From DATMYQ01 sp035560935 (GTDB taxonomy: Bacteria; Bacillota; Negativicutes; Sporomusales; Sporomusaceae), in the NCBI GenBank assembly GCA_035560935.1, contig DATMYQ010000095.1, forward strand, positions 1-9,044: a stretch of 9,044 bases of DNA, given 5' to 3'. Position 1 is the first letter of the stretch. Each line of letters opens with the position of its first letter. Shown in pieces: positions 6,931 to 9,044 of the stretch. The notes beneath the pieces are model-generated. The model was given only the letters and a program-made list of their open reading frames with translations. It did not search any database and was not told where the DNA came from. The position numbers and the translations under genes are program-made.

Positions 6931-6937
6931 AATGAGT

Positions 6938-9040
6938 ATGAATAACAACACTCGAACAATGGAATCGCAGGAATTGAAACCACAACTGGGTTTGCTTTCG
7001 GCGATGTCAATTGTTGTTGGCGTGGTACTGGGAGCGGGTGCTTTCATGAAACCGCCGGCCGTGTTGGCAGCAGCGGGAGATTCCAATCTGGCGCTGGCTG
7101 CCTGGATTTTAGGGGGAATGTTTTCGGCCGCCGGCGGTTTGACTTTGTGCGAACTGGGGGCAATGTTTCCCCGGACGGGCGGTGTATACGTATATTTGGA
7201 GGAAGTGTTTGGAGAAAAAACAGCGTTTCTCTATGGCTGGATGATCACATTTTTGTTTGGGCCGGCTACGGTGGGAGCTCTCGCTGGCTATTTCAGCTCT
7301 GTTTTCTGTCTTATTTTTGATATTCCTAACAATTATGTTGCAGTTGTCAGCGCCGGTGTCCTGGCCTTTGTCACTTTTGTAAACAGCATTAGCGTGACGG
7401 CGGCCGGTCGGGTGCAGATGGTCGCCACTGCCTGTAAATTGATCCCCATCGTACTTTTGGTGGTTTTTGGGCTATGGAAGGGTAATGGACAGGTGCTGGG
7501 AATGAGTGCCGGTACGGCAGGAGCGGCGGCGCCGGTTTTTTCGGTAGCGGTGCTGGCAACACTGTTTGCTTATGATGGTTGGGCGCAAGTAGCGGCGTTG
7601 GGCGGCGAGATCAAGAATCCCGCCAAGATTTTGCCCCGCGCGATCATTGGTGGCCTGACTTTTCTGGTGATAGTATATGTAGCAATCAACGTAGCGCTGC
7701 TAAAAGTGCTGCCGGCAGACCAGATGGTGGCGTTGGGCCATGATGCGTCCACCATTGCCGCACAAAAATTATTTGGACTTACTGGCGGCAATATGATTTC
7801 CGTGGGGATTATGATTGCGATGATTGGCGGCTTGAACGGTTACATAATGACCTTGTCCCGGGTGTTGTACAGTATGGGGGTGCGAGGCCAAATGCCGGGA
7901 TCGCGGCTTTGGGGAAAACTCGACAGTGACAGCAATACGCCGGTATGCTCCATCGTGTTTTTAGTCAGTATCTCGTTTGTGTATAATCTGCTGTTCGATG
8001 CCGACCGGTTATCTAATATTGCTTCATTTTCCAATTGGATTTTTTATATGTTGACTTTTGTGGCGGTGTTTATCGCGCGGCGGCGCTTTGCGGATGTTCC
8101 CCGTCCATACCGGGTACCGCTGTATCCTCTGACGCCAATTGTGGCAATTTGCGGTGCGTTGTATGTATTTTATGGCATGGTGAGTACCGAACCGCTGAAT
8201 GCATTGTTTTCCATCGGACTGACTTTGGCGGGGCTGCCGGTTTTCTGGTATATGGCGGGTCAACAGGATGGCAGGCGGCGTCTGCCTCGCGTCAAGACCC
8301 GCTATGTGGTTGCGGTTTGCTCTTTAACACTATTGGCCATGATGACGATGTCTATACGGGTGTTCGACCTGCGGCCGGAAATTCGGGTGGCCACGGAGCC
8401 GTCACTGGTGCCATTTTCTTATCAGGAGCAGGGAACATTGCAAGGGTTTGACGTTGAATTGATGAATGTAGCCGCCAATAGAGCCGGATTCAAAGTAGTA
8501 TACTTGCCGGTTTCCTTTGAGAATCTGTTCGATGCGCTGGAAAAGGGTTATGCGGATGTTGCGATCGCCTCGCTTTCCGTGACGACAGCACGGCAAGAAA
8601 AGGTACTTTTCAGCCAGCCATACATTAACGATGGTGGTTTGGGGCTGCTGGTCCGTTCCGGGTCGGCAGTGAAGTCGCCGGCTGATTTGGCGGGGAAAAA
8701 TGTGGGTGTTCATAAAGGTTCGACCGGTGAACAGTACGCCCGGCAGTTGAACGGGCTGAAGCTGCAACCGTTTCAATCCGATGCCGATATGGCCATGGCG
8801 TTTAATCAAGGGAGCGTCGACGCGGTGATTCATGACCGGCTGATCTTGGGCTATTTACTCAATCGGCAGGTTTTCCAGAATGGGCAGTTTGCGGGGGAAC
8901 TGCAACGGGAGGACTACGCTATTGCCGTATCCAAAAATCATAAAGACATAGGAGAGAAACTGAACAAAGCGCTGGAAGATTTGCAAAAGAACGGTGAACT
9001 GACGGCTTTAAAAGCCAAATGGTTTACCGGGGCTCCCTGA
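6938..9040 (+). CDS. SteT-like APC amino-acid permease fused to a solute-binding domain
   Basis: A 700-residue membrane protein made of two complete modules. Residues about 15-440 look like a full-length LAT-type APC exchanger, close to B. subtilis SteT (Ser/Thr exchanger, about 438 residues): VVGVVLGAGAFMKPPAVLA at TM1, PRTGGVYVYLEEVFGE at 78-93, FAYDGW at 210-215, GGEIKNPAKILPRA at 222-235, VPLYPLTPI at 393-401, about 12 membrane spans. After a basic stretch (RRRLPRVKTR, 446-455) comes a 13th hydrophobic segment at about 456-472. Residues about 481-697 then form a type-3 amino-acid solute-binding domain (VPFSYQEQGTLQGFDVELM; SQPY at 559-562; DAVIHD at 628-633). Residues aligned with the amino-acid ligand contacts of GlnH-type proteins are kept: Ser547, Arg552, Asp633. 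Positive-inside topology puts the binding domain outside the membrane. There is no stop or frameshift between modules. The transported substrate is probably an amino acid. Confidence 0.9.
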   Translation: MNNNTRTMESQELKPQLGLLSAMSIVVGVVLGAGAFMKPPAVLAAAGDSNLALAAWILGGMFSAAGGLTLCELGAMFPRTGGVYVYLEEVFGEKTAFLYGWMITFLFGPATVGALAGYFSSVFCLIFDIPNNYVAVVSAGVLAFVTFVNSISVTAAGRVQMVATACKLIPIVLLVVFGLWKGNGQVLGMSAGTAGAAAPVFSVAVLATLFAYDGWAQVAALGGEIKNPAKILPRAIIGGLTFLVIVYVAINVALLKVLPADQMVALGHDASTIAAQKLFGLTGGNMISVGIMIAMIGGLNGYIMTLSRVLYSMGVRGQMPGSRLWGKLDSDSNTPVCSIVFLVSISFVYNLLFDADRLSNIASFSNWIFYMLTFVAVFIARRRFADVPRPYRVPLYPLTPIVAICGALYVFYGMVSTEPLNALFSIGLTLAGLPVFWYMAGQQDGRRRLPRVKTRYVVAVCSLTLLAMMTMSIRVFDLRPEIRVATEPSLVPFSYQEQGTLQGFDVELMNVAANRAGFKVVYLPVSFENLFDALEKGYADVAIASLSVTTARQEKVLFSQPYINDGGLGLLVRSGSAVKSPADLAGKNVGVHKGSTGEQYARQLNGLKLQPFQSDADMAMAFNQGSVDAVIHDRLILGYLLNRQVFQNGQFAGELQREDYAIAVSKNHKDIGEKLNKALEDLQKNGELTALKAKWFTGAP

Positions 9041-9044
9041 GAAA

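Larger units (their letters stand above)
6723..6937. other. Divergent intergenic region between caspase and permease genes
   Basis: This 215-base AT-rich spacer separates the starts of two divergent genes. It holds the - strand RBS and -10 candidates described separately, a short inverted repeat (AGTCA at 6879-6883 and TGACT at 6891-6895), and the + strand RBS. I see no convincing -35/-10 pair for the permease, no riboswitch-like fold and no coding ORF. An in-frame extension of the permease from TTG 6887 lacks an RBS. Confidence 0.5.

Noticed and set aside
8035..8451. 138-codon + strand ORF in another frame inside the permease gene
   Set aside because: It sits wholly within the last permease spans and the start of the binding domain. 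The main frame is clearly the coding one across the whole junction, so this is not evidence of a frameshifted fusion.
1..9044. CRISPR arrays, tRNA/rRNA genes, insertion sequences or phage genes
   Set aside because: No spaced direct repeats, cloverleaf, transposase or integrase signatures were seen on either strand.

Overview
This window looks like chromosomal DNA of a Gram-positive-lineage bacterium (Bacillota). The genes have strong AGGAGG-type ribosome-binding sites, Bacillus-type mannonate dehydratase and SDR oxidoreductase genes, and a permease half that closely resembles Bacillus subtilis SteT. Base composition is near 50% GC in genes, with AT-rich spacers. Together with the RTX and T1SS-like protein, this would fit the diderm Negativicutes (a Sporomusa/Pelosinus-like organism), but that placement is inference; no rRNA or other marker gene is present.

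Layout: (1) Positions 1-2618, + strand, hold a compact hexuronate operon. It contains the 3' part of a GntR/FCD regulator that is cut by the window edge, then uxuA (mannonate dehydratase), then an SDR-type fructuronate reductase. Spacers are 15 and 2 bases, and the operon is closed by a strong intrinsic terminator at 2653-2696. (2) Positions 2822-3400, + strand, hold a small cytosolic SGNH/GDSL esterase, preceded by a hairpin that resembles part of that terminator. (3) Positions 3518-5476, + strand, hold a Cache-domain methyl-accepting chemotaxis protein. (4) A bidirectional terminator at 5492-5537 separates it from a convergent - strand gene at 5568-6722. That gene encodes an unusual RTX-repeat plus caspase-fold (C14) protease with no arginine at all. 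(5) A 215-base divergent spacer leads to a + strand gene at 6938-9040. It encodes a 700-residue fusion of a complete SteT-like amino-acid permease with a complete amino-acid-type solute-binding domain.

How they fit together: the first three genes form one pathway step set, D-fructuronate <-> D-mannonate -> 2-keto-3-deoxygluconate, probably under its own FCD regulator. The remaining genes are single transcription units with no evident shared pathway, although the chemoreceptor, the putative exported protease and the permease with its predicted outside binding domain all face the environment.

The two most notable items are the secondary-transporter/solute-binding-protein fusion and the Arg-free, Ca-motif-rich RTX caspase. 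I do not know a characterised example of either architecture, but I could not search databases.
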